Assembly: GCA_038251405.1 (NCBI GenBank)
Contig: JBBSBH010000026.1
Coordinates: forward strand, 1 to 64,000
DNA from: JADJLQ01 sp038251405
GTDB lineage: Bacteria; Bacteroidota; Bacteroidia; Chitinophagales; Saprospiraceae
Reading direction: 5' to 3'
DNA: 64,000 bases
Shown here piece by piece: positions 25,357 through 33,667 of the stretch. The notes below the pieces were generated by a model, which searched no databases, was not told the DNA's origin, and saw only the letters and a list, made by a program, of their open reading frames with translations. Every line of letters starts with the position of its first letter. Position 1 is the first letter of the stretch. The position numbers and the translations under genes were made by a program.

Positions 25357-27975
25357 TTAAAATAGTTTCTTTTGGGTCCCATTAGTTATGATTTCAAATT
25401 CGATATCCTTATTAGATATTGCCTCGCCGGTAGATTTCGGTTCGACAGGTTTGATATAGGAAATTTTAAATTCGCTCAACCTATTCCCCAGTGCCTTCCA
25501 GCCTTTTACATCGATAAATTCTTCAGCTATAAATTCTTTTGTAAATTTTTGATTCTTTGATTTCCATGAATAGGTTAATTCAGGGCCATTACCGGCATGC
25601 GCGTACCAAAGTTTTGAATCTTTATGTTCTGTAATAAATTTATACCGGTTACCCGTGGTTGTAGTTTCTATTAAAAATCTTTTGACCATGGACCATTTTT
25701 TTTCACCTTCATAGTACACCGCAGCAATAGGTTCCTTTTCATTGAACTTACTGATCCATAGTAATTCTTCCATATTAAACCTAAGACTCATTTCTACAGC
25801 ATTGAGTTGATAACTGCCATCATTCCAGATAGAAAGTATTAAATCGCCGGTGTCAAATTCTCCGATAGATTTTCCTCTGCTTTCTGTATTCAGTCTTCCT
25901 GTAATTTCGTCCAACCATAGTGCCTGGGCTCCAAGCGAACTTTTACCTTTTTCTACCAATTCCACTTTTTTGATGGGGTATTTAGTCACGGTATTCCCTT
26001 TCGAAGTCTTCCCCTGGATATTTAAGGTAGCAAAATCAAAATCAAATTGTTTTACTCGGGCCGTACTCCCTTGAGACAAATGCACATTTACTAATTCTGA
26101 TTCTCCATTCGGGTTAGCAGAGATATAGATCAGTTTACTGTCTTTGTGATCAGAGGCAATGGCGTATTCTTTATCCCGGGTGACTCCACCTACTTGAAAT
26201 CGTTTGGCAAAGGCCTTGCCCGATTTTCCATCCACATAGATCACATTAAATACGGTGCGATCATCATTCTTTTTATGAATATTTACATACTTGATGTCTT
26301 TGCCCATAAATACTTTTTCTCCAATCCGTGAGACCTGCATTTTACCATCTTTTCTAACTGCTACTACATCATCTATATCACTACATTCACATACCAGGTT
26401 GGAAGTATCTTTTTTAAGTCCCCAGCCAATGAATCCTTCTTTTTCATCTACATAAAGTCTGGTATTATTGGCTACTACTGCAGCGGCCTGGATTATCTCA
26501 AACTGATTGATAACTGTTTTTCTGTCTTTATCGGCTCCGTATTTTTTACGCAAATGTTCATACCAGGCTATGGTGTATTCGACCAAATGCTTAAGATCGT
26601 AATGAATTTGTTCCAGACTTTGTTCGGTTTCTTTAATGAGTTCGTCTGCCTTGAATTTATTGTATTTGGAGATGCGCTTGATTCTTATTTCAGTGAGTTT
26701 TACTACATCTTCGTCTGTAATAGCTCGCCACATTCTTAGCCTCTTGTCTTTTGCGGAGGGTTTTTCAGCAGGGGTCACCACATATTTTTTCATTTCTGTG
26801 TGGATAGTTTCTACTACTTCTTCCCAGCTTTCACATTCTTCAATTTCATGATAAACTCTGTTTTCTATAAAGATTCTCTCCAGGTTTGCAAAATGCCAAA
26901 GTTCGGTAAGCTCATTTTTTTTGATCTCCAGCTCCCTTCGTAGCAATTCTTTGGTATTTTCAACACTTGCTTTTAAAATATCTGAAACTGTGAGAAACTG
27001 TGGCTTTTTATCAATGATCACACAGGCATTTGGCGAAATAGAAAGTTGACAATCAGTAAAAGCATACAAAGCATCTATAGTGACATCGGGAGAAGTCCCA
27101 GGCTGGAGCTCCACCAGGATTTCGATTTCCTGGGCTGTATTATCTGTTACTTTTTTTACTTTAATCTTGCCCTTTTCATTGGCCTTGAGAATGCTTTCTA
27201 TAAGCGAGGCTGTAGTGGTACCAAAGGGAATTTCTGTAATCACCAGGTTTTTCTTATCAAGTGCTTCTATTTTTGCCCGAATCTTTACTTTGCCACCACG
27301 CTGCCCATCATTGTATTCACTTATATCTATACTGCCAGCCGTCTGAAAATCTGGATATAATTTGAATTTTTTTCCCTCCAGGTGTTTTATGGCTGCGTCT
27401 AATATCTCATTGAAATTGTGAGGCAATACTTTGGTGGAAAGACCTACTGCAATACCTTCCACTCCCTGAGCCAATAATATAGGATACTTAGCAGGAAGTG
27501 TTACAGGCTCTTTACGGCGACCATCATAGGAGAGCAACCATGATGTGGTCTTAGGATTGAACATTACTTCCAAAGCAAATTTGGTAAGCCGGGCTTCAAT
27601 GTACCTGGGTGCTGCAGATGAGGCTCCTGTGCGGGCATCTCCCCAGTTTCCTTGAGTATCTATCAAGAGTTCCATTTGTCCCAGGTTGACCATGGCATCC
27701 CGGATAGCAGCGTCTCCATGAGGGTGGTACTGCATGGTATGACCAATTACATTGGCTACTTTATTGTATCTGCCATCGTCTATTTCATACAGAGAATGCA
27801 GGATTCTTCTCTGTACAGGTTTCAATCCATCCTCCATAGCAGGAACGGCCCGCTCCAGGATTACATAAGAAGCATAATCCAGGAAATAAGACTCATACAT
27901 CGTAGATAATGAAGTAATCTTAATGCCTGATGATCCTTTAGGAACTGGAATCAAAGGAGGTCTTTTCTTAGCCAT
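25357..27975 (-). CDS. parC: DNA topoisomerase IV subunit A (GyrA/ParC family)
   Basis: 872 aa. Breakage-reunion domain: YASYVILERAVPAMEDGLKPVQRRILHS, the QYHPHGDAAIRDA active-site helix, and AAPRYIEARLT with catalytic Tyr125. Residues 530-830 hold the C-terminal beta-pinwheel, with divergent blades. The GyrA-box is not evident, which favours topoisomerase IV (decatenation) over gyrase. The partner subunit B is not in this window. A -7 box lies 24 bases upstream. Confidence 0.92.
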   Translation of the reverse strand: MAKKRPPLIPVPKGSSGIKITSLSTMYESYFLDYASYVILERAVPAMEDGLKPVQRRILHSLYEIDDGRYNKVANVIGHTMQYHPHGDAAIRDAMVNLGQMELLIDTQGNWGDARTGASSAAPRYIEARLTKFALEVMFNPKTTSWLLSYDGRRKEPVTLPAKYPILLAQGVEGIAVGLSTKVLPHNFNEILDAAIKHLEGKKFKLYPDFQTAGSIDISEYNDGQRGGKVKIRAKIEALDKKNLVITEIPFGTTTASLIESILKANEKGKIKVKKVTDNTAQEIEILVELQPGTSPDVTIDALYAFTDCQLSISPNACVIIDKKPQFLTVSDILKASVENTKELLRRELEIKKNELTELWHFANLERIFIENRVYHEIEECESWEEVVETIHTEMKKYVVTPAEKPSAKDKRLRMWRAITDEDVVKLTEIRIKRISKYNKFKADELIKETEQSLEQIHYDLKHLVEYTIAWYEHLRKKYGADKDRKTVINQFEIIQAAAVVANNTRLYVDEKEGFIGWGLKKDTSNLVCECSDIDDVVAVRKDGKMQVSRIGEKVFMGKDIKYVNIHKKNDDRTVFNVIYVDGKSGKAFAKRFQVGGVTRDKEYAIASDHKDSKLIYISANPNGESELVNVHLSQGSTARVKQFDFDFATLNIQGKTSKGNTVTKYPIKKVELVEKGKSSLGAQALWLDEITGRLNTESRGKSIGEFDTGDLILSIWNDGSYQLNAVEMSLRFNMEELLWISKFNEKEPIAAVYYEGEKKWSMVKRFLIETTTTGNRYKFITEHKDSKLWYAHAGNGPELTYSWKSKNQKFTKEFIAEEFIDVKGWKALGNRLSEFKISYIKPVEPKSTGEAISNKDIEFEIITNGTQKKLF

Positions 27976-27998
27976 TTACCAAATAGTTTTTCAAAGAG

Positions 27999-28006
27999 CA
28001 AACATA
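27999..28006 (-). promoter_or_regulatory. -7 box for topoisomerase IV subunit A
   Basis: The minus strand reads TATGTTTG (TAnnTTTG) 24 bases before the start codon. No clear -33 element. Confidence 0.45.
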
Positions 28007-28052
28007 TTAAGAAAATCTGTAATGGGAAAGTAGTTCGTAAAATATCATTTAG

Positions 28053-28256
28053 TTAATCCATCTTGAATTTTATAGTTTCTAGTGATGATGGCGGTGGTAA
28101 ATTGAACTTTTCATCTTCATAGTCTTTTACAAGTACGGAAAGTATTTCTAATTCATTGAATTTTATAGAATTAGGGGTTAAATGACATTGCATTAATTCG
28201 TATACTTTTTCGAGGTACGATTCGTATTCTTTATCGGTTTTAATCGGACTGAACAT
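28053..28256 (-). CDS. HigA-like antitoxin lacking the HTH domain
   Basis: 67 aa. It matches the N-terminal toxin-binding part of HigA-family antitoxins: PIKTDKEYESYLEKVYELMQ, then ELEILSVLVKDYEDEKFNLPPPSSLETIKFKMD. Family members normally continue with a helix-turn-helix of about 55 residues after IKFRME; here a stop follows at once, and the next 75 bases hold no HTH in any frame. It overlaps the toxin gene by 17 bases, so toxin is upstream. The protein could neutralise HigB but probably cannot bind DNA. Confidence 0.75.
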   Translation of the reverse strand: MFSPIKTDKEYESYLEKVYELMQCHLTPNSIKFNELEILSVLVKDYEDEKFNLPPPSSLETIKFKMD

Positions 28257-28551
28257 ATTGTATTTTTTTTACATCTATAAAATCAAAATCTGTTTTGGAG
28301 CAAAACCACACGATGAAAACTATTTTAAGTCTGTATTCTATATCCGTTATCAATTTAAATTTATTCCTATGAATATTAAATACGACTCGCCGATCTGATA
28401 CAATGGACGCTGCGCCAAATTGTTTTTTCAAGTCTGCTGGGTTTTCCCAATGGGCCGCTTCCAAAAATGCTTTCCATGCAAGTAAGGGACCTTTTGAGGA
28501 TGGATGTTCGATCAATCCTTGTTTCAATGTCTTTAGGCCAATAATCTTCAT
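28240..28551 (-). CDS. higB: HigB-type mRNA interferase toxin
   Basis: 103 aa RelE-superfamily toxin of the HigB branch. Characteristic pieces are KIIGLKTLKQGLIEHPSSKGPL at the start, WENPADLKKQFGAASIVSDRRVVFNIHRNKFKLITDIEYR in the core, and VFIVWFCSKTDFDFIDVKKI at the end. HigB cleaves translated mRNA on the ribosome. The toxin-first gene order is typical of HigBA. The overlapping antitoxin gene is shortened. Confidence 0.88.
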   Translation of the reverse strand: MKIIGLKTLKQGLIEHPSSKGPLLAWKAFLEAAHWENPADLKKQFGAASIVSDRRVVFNIHRNKFKLITDIEYRLKIVFIVWFCSKTDFDFIDVKKIQYVQSD

Positions 28552-28682
28552 GGTAAAATTTAAGATACAATTTTTTTCTGACTTAAATATCTACCTAAAG
28601 GTTAAAATCTTTGAAAATCAGGCAGCAGCGGTTGTACATTGGCCGTTTTCTCTTAACTTGGATCCAACAAAATCCAAGGGTC

Positions 28683-29243
28683 ATGGATATAATTATTCCA
28701 ATTCAATCTGAAGATGATTTTATAGCAGCCTGCGTACGCAATGAACGATGGGCTCAAAAAAAATTGTATGAAGATCATTACAGTACTATGATGTCACTTT
28801 GTCTGCGCTATGCGAATACTGATGAGGATGCCATGGATATTATGCACGAAGGATTTATCAAGGTGTTTAAACACATAGAAAAATACCAGGCTGGTACCTC
28901 ATTGATTGCATGGATCAGGAGAATAATGGTAAATACTTCCATCGATTATTATAGGAAGGAAACCAGGCGAAGGACAGAAAATATCGATAAAGCCTATGCG
29001 ATCAGTGGTGATGAGGTAGATGCTGTGAGCAAATGTGGTGAAGATGAGATTCTGAAAGCTGTTCAGCAGCTCACCTTTGCATACAGATCGGTATTTAATT
29101 TGTATGTATTGGAAGGATATTCTCACAAAGAGATAGCAGATTCGTTAGGTATTACTGAAAGTACTTCGCGGTCAAATCTGGTGAAGGCAAGAATAAAATT
29201 GAAGGATATTTTGTTGAGCAAAGGAAAAATATATGGACGGTAA
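28683..29243 (+). CDS. ECF-type RNA polymerase sigma factor
   Basis: About 186 aa. Region 2: CVRNERWAQKKLYEDHYSTMMSLCLRYANTDEDAMDIMHEGFIKVFKHIEKY, then LIAWIRRIMVNTSIDYYRKETRR. Region 4: LTFAYRSVFNLYVLEGYSHKEIADSLGITESTSRSNLVKARIKL. ATG 28683 (MDIIIPIQSEDDF) fits the family better than the earlier in-frame ATG at 28611, whose 24 extra residues are unrelated. It overlaps the next gene by 11 bases, a strong sign of a functional sigma/regulator pair. Confidence 0.93.
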   Translation: MDIIIPIQSEDDFIAACVRNERWAQKKLYEDHYSTMMSLCLRYANTDEDAMDIMHEGFIKVFKHIEKYQAGTSLIAWIRRIMVNTSIDYYRKETRRRTENIDKAYAISGDEVDAVSKCGEDEILKAVQQLTFAYRSVFNLYVLEGYSHKEIADSLGITESTSRSNLVKARIKLKDILLSKGKIYGR

Positions 29244-30828
29244 TCGTGTAGACGATATTATAAAAGACAAATTAAACAGTCGAATGGAGGTGCCTGATCA
29301 GCGTGCCTGGGATATGTTTGTTTTGGCTGCTATGGAAAAAGGAGAGGAGGAAATCTTTGATGATAAGGCTACAGATATTTTGGTAAAAGATGCATTGATA
29401 AATCATCACGTTGATTATGATAAAGGTTCCTGGGATTCGTTGCTTGATAAAATGGAGTCTATTTCAGAAGATCCAATAGCTATTCAATCCAAATTTGATA
29501 GAGAAGTTTCAAATTCTTTAAGCGGCTTGAAACGTAAGTACGATGCTTCTTCCTGGCCTAAGCTCACTGCAAGAATTGAAGCCGAAGAAAAATATATCAG
29601 ACATTATTATAAAGCAAAGTTTGTAGAGGCCTGTATATTTATTTTTCTTATCCTGTCTTTAGTACAGTTGGGAGGATCTGGCAAAATAAAGTCAAAATTA
29701 AAATCAGGTATTCAATCAACTGGGGGAATCGAAATTTCTAAAGCTTTACCTTCCATGGAAAATACGAATAATGTATTATTATCTACTTCATCAAAATCAC
29801 CCTTCCTGGTTGACCAAAACAAGGGTTCGATAAAAGATAAAAAGTTGACTGAAAAATTAAATTTATCAAATGGTTTGTTCGGTCATTCTTTTAGCGTATC
29901 AGGTGAAGTTATGGATAAATTTTATTCAAATAATCAAAGAGATCCAATAGCAGAAGTACTTCCTTTAGATTTGAGGCCTCATTTTTTAAGTCCCCCGAAT
30001 GCTAGTAACCTGCCATCCAGGATAGCTGATTTATCCAAGTCTTTTAATGCAATTCTTCTCAATCAGCCATTGGAGTTTATACATCATGAAATTTCAGAAA
30101 TAAGAAGTTTGGAATCCAGTATTGTATTGCCAGCTTTAGCAAAATTTACTTTGCCAGGTAAGTGGAAAATGGGTGCTTTCACACATTACGATTACAATGA
30201 GATCTATCTTCCGTTTCAGTCGGTAACTGTATTTGGTAAAACAAATACGTTGGATGCCAAAACTGTAAAATCCTATGGATATGGGGCTGGTTTTAAAGCT
30301 CAGTATGTAAAGAACCGAATGGGTGTGGAATTTGGTGGAGGCTATATGAGCCGATCGTATCAACCTAATAGAACTTATTTTGCAGATCCGCAAATAAGAG
30401 CCTACTTTAAAAATGTTAGTTATGATATTGTGGAGCTACCCGTAGCCATTAAATATTATACCAAGGGTGAAACCAGGCTTAAAGCTTTCGTGCAAGCTGG
30501 TGTCAATAATTGTTATATCTCGAAAGCAGTATACGATGTAATTCAAGAGCCCAATTATGCTTCGGGTAAAAATGGAAGTTTAACCTCAAGCAGTTTTTTG
30601 GATGAACAGACTATAATTAGAGCTACTTCACAATTTACCAAGCTGGATAAGGCCAGACTTTTAATATATGCACAAGGATCGATGGGACTTGAATGGAAGC
30701 TAAATTCTACCATAGATTTCAGCACTCAGTTTAATTATAGTCAGCGCTTCCTTGCTAAGAAATTTGGACCAAACTGGGATCAAGGCAAATCATTATCTCT
30801 GGAATTTGGTTTGAAGACTACGCTTTAA
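29233..30828 (+). CDS. Probable anti-sigma-like protein: repeat domain, membrane span and C-terminal beta-barrel
   Basis: 531 aa. Three repeats of a 24-residue unit with a D/S-x-x-W core occur at about 11-34 (NSRMEVPDQRAWDMFVLAAME), 52-74 (HVDYDKGSWDSLLDKME) and 94-117 (KYDASSWPKLTARIE). One hydrophobic span follows at 130-147, then a low-complexity linker, and from about 290 a domain with the features of a small outer-membrane beta-barrel (GAGFKAQYVKNRMGVEFGGGY, STQFNYSQRFLAK, SLEFGLKTTL). The gene overlaps the ECF sigma gene. I infer a cytosolic sigma-binding N-terminus tied to an envelope sensor. How one chain could span both membranes is unclear. Confidence 0.7.
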   Translation: MDGNRVDDIIKDKLNSRMEVPDQRAWDMFVLAAMEKGEEEIFDDKATDILVKDALINHHVDYDKGSWDSLLDKMESISEDPIAIQSKFDREVSNSLSGLKRKYDASSWPKLTARIEAEEKYIRHYYKAKFVEACIFIFLILSLVQLGGSGKIKSKLKSGIQSTGGIEISKALPSMENTNNVLLSTSSKSPFLVDQNKGSIKDKKLTEKLNLSNGLFGHSFSVSGEVMDKFYSNNQRDPIAEVLPLDLRPHFLSPPNASNLPSRIADLSKSFNAILLNQPLEFIHHEISEIRSLESSIVLPALAKFTLPGKWKMGAFTHYDYNEIYLPFQSVTVFGKTNTLDAKTVKSYGYGAGFKAQYVKNRMGVEFGGGYMSRSYQPNRTYFADPQIRAYFKNVSYDIVELPVAIKYYTKGETRLKAFVQAGVNNCYISKAVYDVIQEPNYASGKNGSLTSSSFLDEQTIIRATSQFTKLDKARLLIYAQGSMGLEWKLNSTIDFSTQFNYSQRFLAKKFGPNWDQGKSLSLEFGLKTTL

Positions 30829-30845
30829 TTTTATTTCTGTATTAT

Positions 30846-32717
30846 TTATTTTACTACTAGTACCGGTATATTTAGTTCATGTCGCACGGCATCTATACTG
30901 GTACCTAAAAGAATGTCTTTAAGCGCTTGATGCCCGTGAGCGCCCATTACTAAAAGATCGGCACCAAATTCTTTTGTTTTAGCTACTATTTCCTTTCTTG
31001 GATTTCCATATCCAATGGTAGCTGAAGCATTATAGCCAAGTTCTATTAGTTCTTTAGTATAATTTTCCAAATGCTTTATATCGGATTGAGTTTCAAAATC
31101 ATCTACTTCCTTTCCAAAAACAAAGGCACCGGCTGTTTCTACCACATGGATCAATTTGTATTCAGCATTTTTGCCTCCCTGTGAAAGACTATATTGAATA
31201 GTTTTTTCATCCATGTCACTAAAATCCACGGCTAATGCAATTTTTTGGTAAGGATTTATGGAGAATTCTTTTATCGATTTATAAGCTTGATGTGGCACGG
31301 GCAAACGAGTTTCTAGTATAGGCCCAAATAACGGCCGGAAGGTAATATATACCAACACAAATAGAGAAAACAAAGTAAATATCAATACCAGCCATTTAAT
31401 AGGGGTCATACCGGAAATCATCCATTCTGAAAGGGTGCTGTGAACAAGTTTTACATTCAAAACCACTATTATTAATGCTGAAATCCACGCCAAAACCTGA
31501 ACATATTTTTTTACCGTAAACTCCTTCATTTTCTTCTTATCGCTCACAAAATGAATTAACGGAATTACGGCAAAACCCAGCTGAAGACTTAAAATTACCT
31601 GGCTTAAAACCAACATTTTTCCGGTAGCTGAGTCACCCATAAAATGGATAGTAATTAAGGCAGGTACTATAGCTATGAGTCGGGTAATAATCCTTCTGAT
31701 CCAGGGTGCTATCCTTATATTTAGATAGCCTTCCATCACTATTTGACCGGCAAGTGTGCCCGTTACCGTGCTGCTTTGACCTGAGGCAATTAATGCAACG
31801 GCAAACAGTATGGGGGCAAATTTATTTCCTAGTACAGGTGCTAATAGCTTGTGAGCATCGTGGATTTCAGCTACTTCAAACATGCCATTTTTATAGAATG
31901 TAGCGGCTGCCAGGATCAATATGGCTGCATTGACAAAAAATGCCAGATTTAAAGCGATTGTAGTATCAATCAAATTAAATCGCAATGCTTTTTTTATCTC
32001 GGTAGGAGTGTTTTCAAATTTTCGGGTTTGAACTAAAGATGAATGTAAATAGAGATTATGGGGCATTACAGTAGCACCTATTATCCCAATAGCTATATAA
32101 AGTGCAGCATCATTTGGAATAGTGGGTACAAACCCTTTTGCGATTTCTCCCAATGATGGTTGTGCAATGAAAAGTTCTATAAAAAAGGCAAGTCCAATGA
32201 TAGCCACCAGTGCAATGATAAATGCTTCCATTTTTCGAATTCCGAGGTTCATTAAAAAAAGTAAAAGAAATGTATCTAATACGGTTATCATCACCCCCCA
32301 GATTAATGGTAAGCCAAAAAGAAGATTCAAACCAATGGCCATACCCAATACCTCAGCTAAATCACAGGCTGCGATGGCTATTTCAGCCAGGAAGTATAAA
32401 AATAAATTGATATAAGTAGGATATATTTCTCTACTGGCTTGTGCCAAATCACGATTGCGCACTACTCCCAGCCGAACACAAAGATTTTGAAGTAACTGAG
32501 CTATCAAATTGGACATGAGTAATACCCAGATGAGTTTATAACCAAATTGACTTCCTCCGGCTAAATCTGTGGCCCAGTTGCCAGGATCCATATAGCCAAC
32601 ACTTACCAGATAAGCCGGTCCTAGAAATGCAAGAAATTTACGCCTTGAAGATTTTTGGGTAACATCCACTGATTTATGAACTTCAGAAAGGGATTGCGAT
32701 GATTTAGCTTGGTTCAT
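30846..32717 (-). CDS. mntH: NRAMP divalent-metal transporter fused to a universal-stress (USP) domain
   Basis: 623 aa. Residues 1-470 are an NRAMP transporter with the TM1 signature DPGN (44-47), the TM6 MPHN motif and eleven or so membrane spans. It takes up Mn2+ or Fe2+ with protons. Residues 485-623 are a cytoplasmic USP domain ending VMGAHGHQALKDILLGTSID, the ATP-binding motif G-2x-G-9x-G-S/T. Fusion of NRAMP to USP is known in some Bacteroidota and other bacteria, but remains functionally obscure. It starts one base after mntR and is probably its regulatory target. Confidence 0.94.
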   Translation of the reverse strand: MNQAKSSQSLSEVHKSVDVTQKSSRRKFLAFLGPAYLVSVGYMDPGNWATDLAGGSQFGYKLIWVLLMSNLIAQLLQNLCVRLGVVRNRDLAQASREIYPTYINLFLYFLAEIAIAACDLAEVLGMAIGLNLLFGLPLIWGVMITVLDTFLLLFLMNLGIRKMEAFIIALVAIIGLAFFIELFIAQPSLGEIAKGFVPTIPNDAALYIAIGIIGATVMPHNLYLHSSLVQTRKFENTPTEIKKALRFNLIDTTIALNLAFFVNAAILILAAATFYKNGMFEVAEIHDAHKLLAPVLGNKFAPILFAVALIASGQSSTVTGTLAGQIVMEGYLNIRIAPWIRRIITRLIAIVPALITIHFMGDSATGKMLVLSQVILSLQLGFAVIPLIHFVSDKKKMKEFTVKKYVQVLAWISALIIVVLNVKLVHSTLSEWMISGMTPIKWLVLIFTLFSLFVLVYITFRPLFGPILETRLPVPHQAYKSIKEFSINPYQKIALAVDFSDMDEKTIQYSLSQGGKNAEYKLIHVVETAGAFVFGKEVDDFETQSDIKHLENYTKELIELGYNASATIGYGNPRKEIVAKTKEFGADLLVMGAHGHQALKDILLGTSIDAVRHELNIPVLVVK

Positions 32718-32718
32718 T

Positions 32719-33378
32719 TCAGATATTTTTTACTAGTATGTTTTCTGCAGCTTGCTCACTTAATGTCCATACATTTTCCTGATCTACCTTGATTTGAATA
32801 GAATGATCAAACTCAATAATTTCTTTTACCTCAATTACCTGGTCAATGGCCAGTGGTATGCTGTCCAGATATTTTAAAAAATTGGGTTTGTGGTCTTTCA
32901 CCCCTACTATCCTAAGTTTTTCCCCTGATAAAGACTGGTTAAGAGGTTTTTGTAACCGATAGGTCAGTTTTCCTGAAGCGTCAGGGATAGGATCTCCATG
33001 CGGGTCGTATTTTGGATAATTTAACATGGTATCAAGCTTATCTATGAGAATATCACTTTTTACATGCTCTAATTGCTCCGCAATATCATGGATTGAATCC
33101 CATGAAATATTAAGTTTTTCATGTAAAAAAGTCTCCCAAATGCGATGTTTGCGGATAAGTTGCAATGCCATGTTCTTTCCATCCTGGTTTAACTTGACTC
33201 CTTTATATTTAATGTATTTTATTAGATTTTGGTCTGCTAATTTTTTCAGCATGTCAGTCACCGAAGCAGCCGTAGTATCCAGCTTTTCAGATAGTGCTGA
33301 TGTCGTAGCTGATGCGCCATCCATCTCAGTAAGCAGATAGATAGTCTTGATATAATTTTCAACAGTTTGGCTAGCCAT
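32719..33378 (-). CDS. mntR: DtxR/MntR-family metal-dependent repressor
   Basis: 219 aa. N-terminal winged helix (NYIKTIYLLTEM...TSALSEKLDTTAASVTDMLKKL), dimerisation helices with metal-binding His and Glu residues (RKHRIWETFLHEKL, AEQLEHVKSD), the DPHGDPIP motif, and a C-terminal SH3-like domain. The protein binds DNA when Mn2+ or Fe2+ is bound. It forms one operon with mntH (one-base gap). A near-perfect operator overlaps its own promoter (33386-33403), predicting autoregulation. Confidence 0.94.
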   Translation of the reverse strand: MASQTVENYIKTIYLLTEMDGASATTSALSEKLDTTAASVTDMLKKLADQNLIKYIKYKGVKLNQDGKNMALQLIRKHRIWETFLHEKLNISWDSIHDIAEQLEHVKSDILIDKLDTMLNYPKYDPHGDPIPDASGKLTYRLQKPLNQSLSGEKLRIVGVKDHKPNFLKYLDSIPLAIDQVIEVKEIIEFDHSIQIKVDQENVWTLSEQAAENILVKNI

Positions 33379-33385
33379 ATTGAAT

Positions 33386-33403
33386 ATTTAGACAAATCTA
33401 AAT
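33386..33403. promoter_or_regulatory. MntR operator overlapping the -7 box
   Basis: ATTTAGACAAATCTAAAT is a perfect palindrome with seven-base arms and a CAAA spacer, similar to known DtxR/MntR family boxes. It covers the -7 element (33393-33400), so metal-loaded MntR would exclude sigma/RNA polymerase. Confidence 0.75.
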
Positions 33404-33423
33404 TTAATATTTGAAATGACAAA
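33393..33423 (-). promoter_or_regulatory. Promoter of mntR-mntH
   Basis: On the minus strand a -33 TTTG (33420-33423) is followed by exactly 19 bases and then TAGATTTG (33393-33400), a full match to the Bacteroidota consensus TTTG-N19-TAnnTTTG. Predicted start of transcription is near 33386, eight bases upstream of the ATG. Confidence 0.8.
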
Positions 33424-33471
33424 ATTATTACCGAATTCAGAACTAAATGTTAAATGGAAAATTAAACCGAA

Positions 33472-33499
33472 ATTTTGCATTAGAATTTCTATGCAAAAT
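33472..33499. repeat. Inverted repeat upstream of mntR
   Basis: ATTTTGCAT (33472-33480) and ATGCAAAAT (33491-33499), perfect arms with a ten-base spacer, in the prfA-mntR intergenic stretch. No T-run follows. Possibly an operator for a second regulator. Confidence 0.4.
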
Positions 33500-33624
33500 C
33501 TGAGGTGTTGAAAATGAATTATTTATAGTGATTTAAAAAGGTTAGAAATAATTACATTTTCAAAACTCATGGTTAACCTCGATAAATAGTTGGTTTTCAA
33601 TTCAACTATTTCATCGACCGTTGG

Positions 33625-33651
33625 CAATTTTTGCTTCAGCTGCAAAAATTG
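33625..33651 (-). terminator. Hairpin downstream of prfA, possible terminator
   Basis: Arms CAATTTTTGC (33625-33634) and GCAAAAATTG (33642-33651) with a seven-base loop, 17 bases after the prfA stop on the minus strand. The stem is AT-rich and lacks a good T-tail, so terminator function is only plausible. Confidence 0.4.
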
Positions 33652-33667
33652 GGTTAAATAATGATAG

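Noticed and set aside
28611..28682. Longer N-terminus for the second sigma factor
   Set aside because: The 24 extra residues do not look like sigma region 2 and a good ATG exists at 28683.
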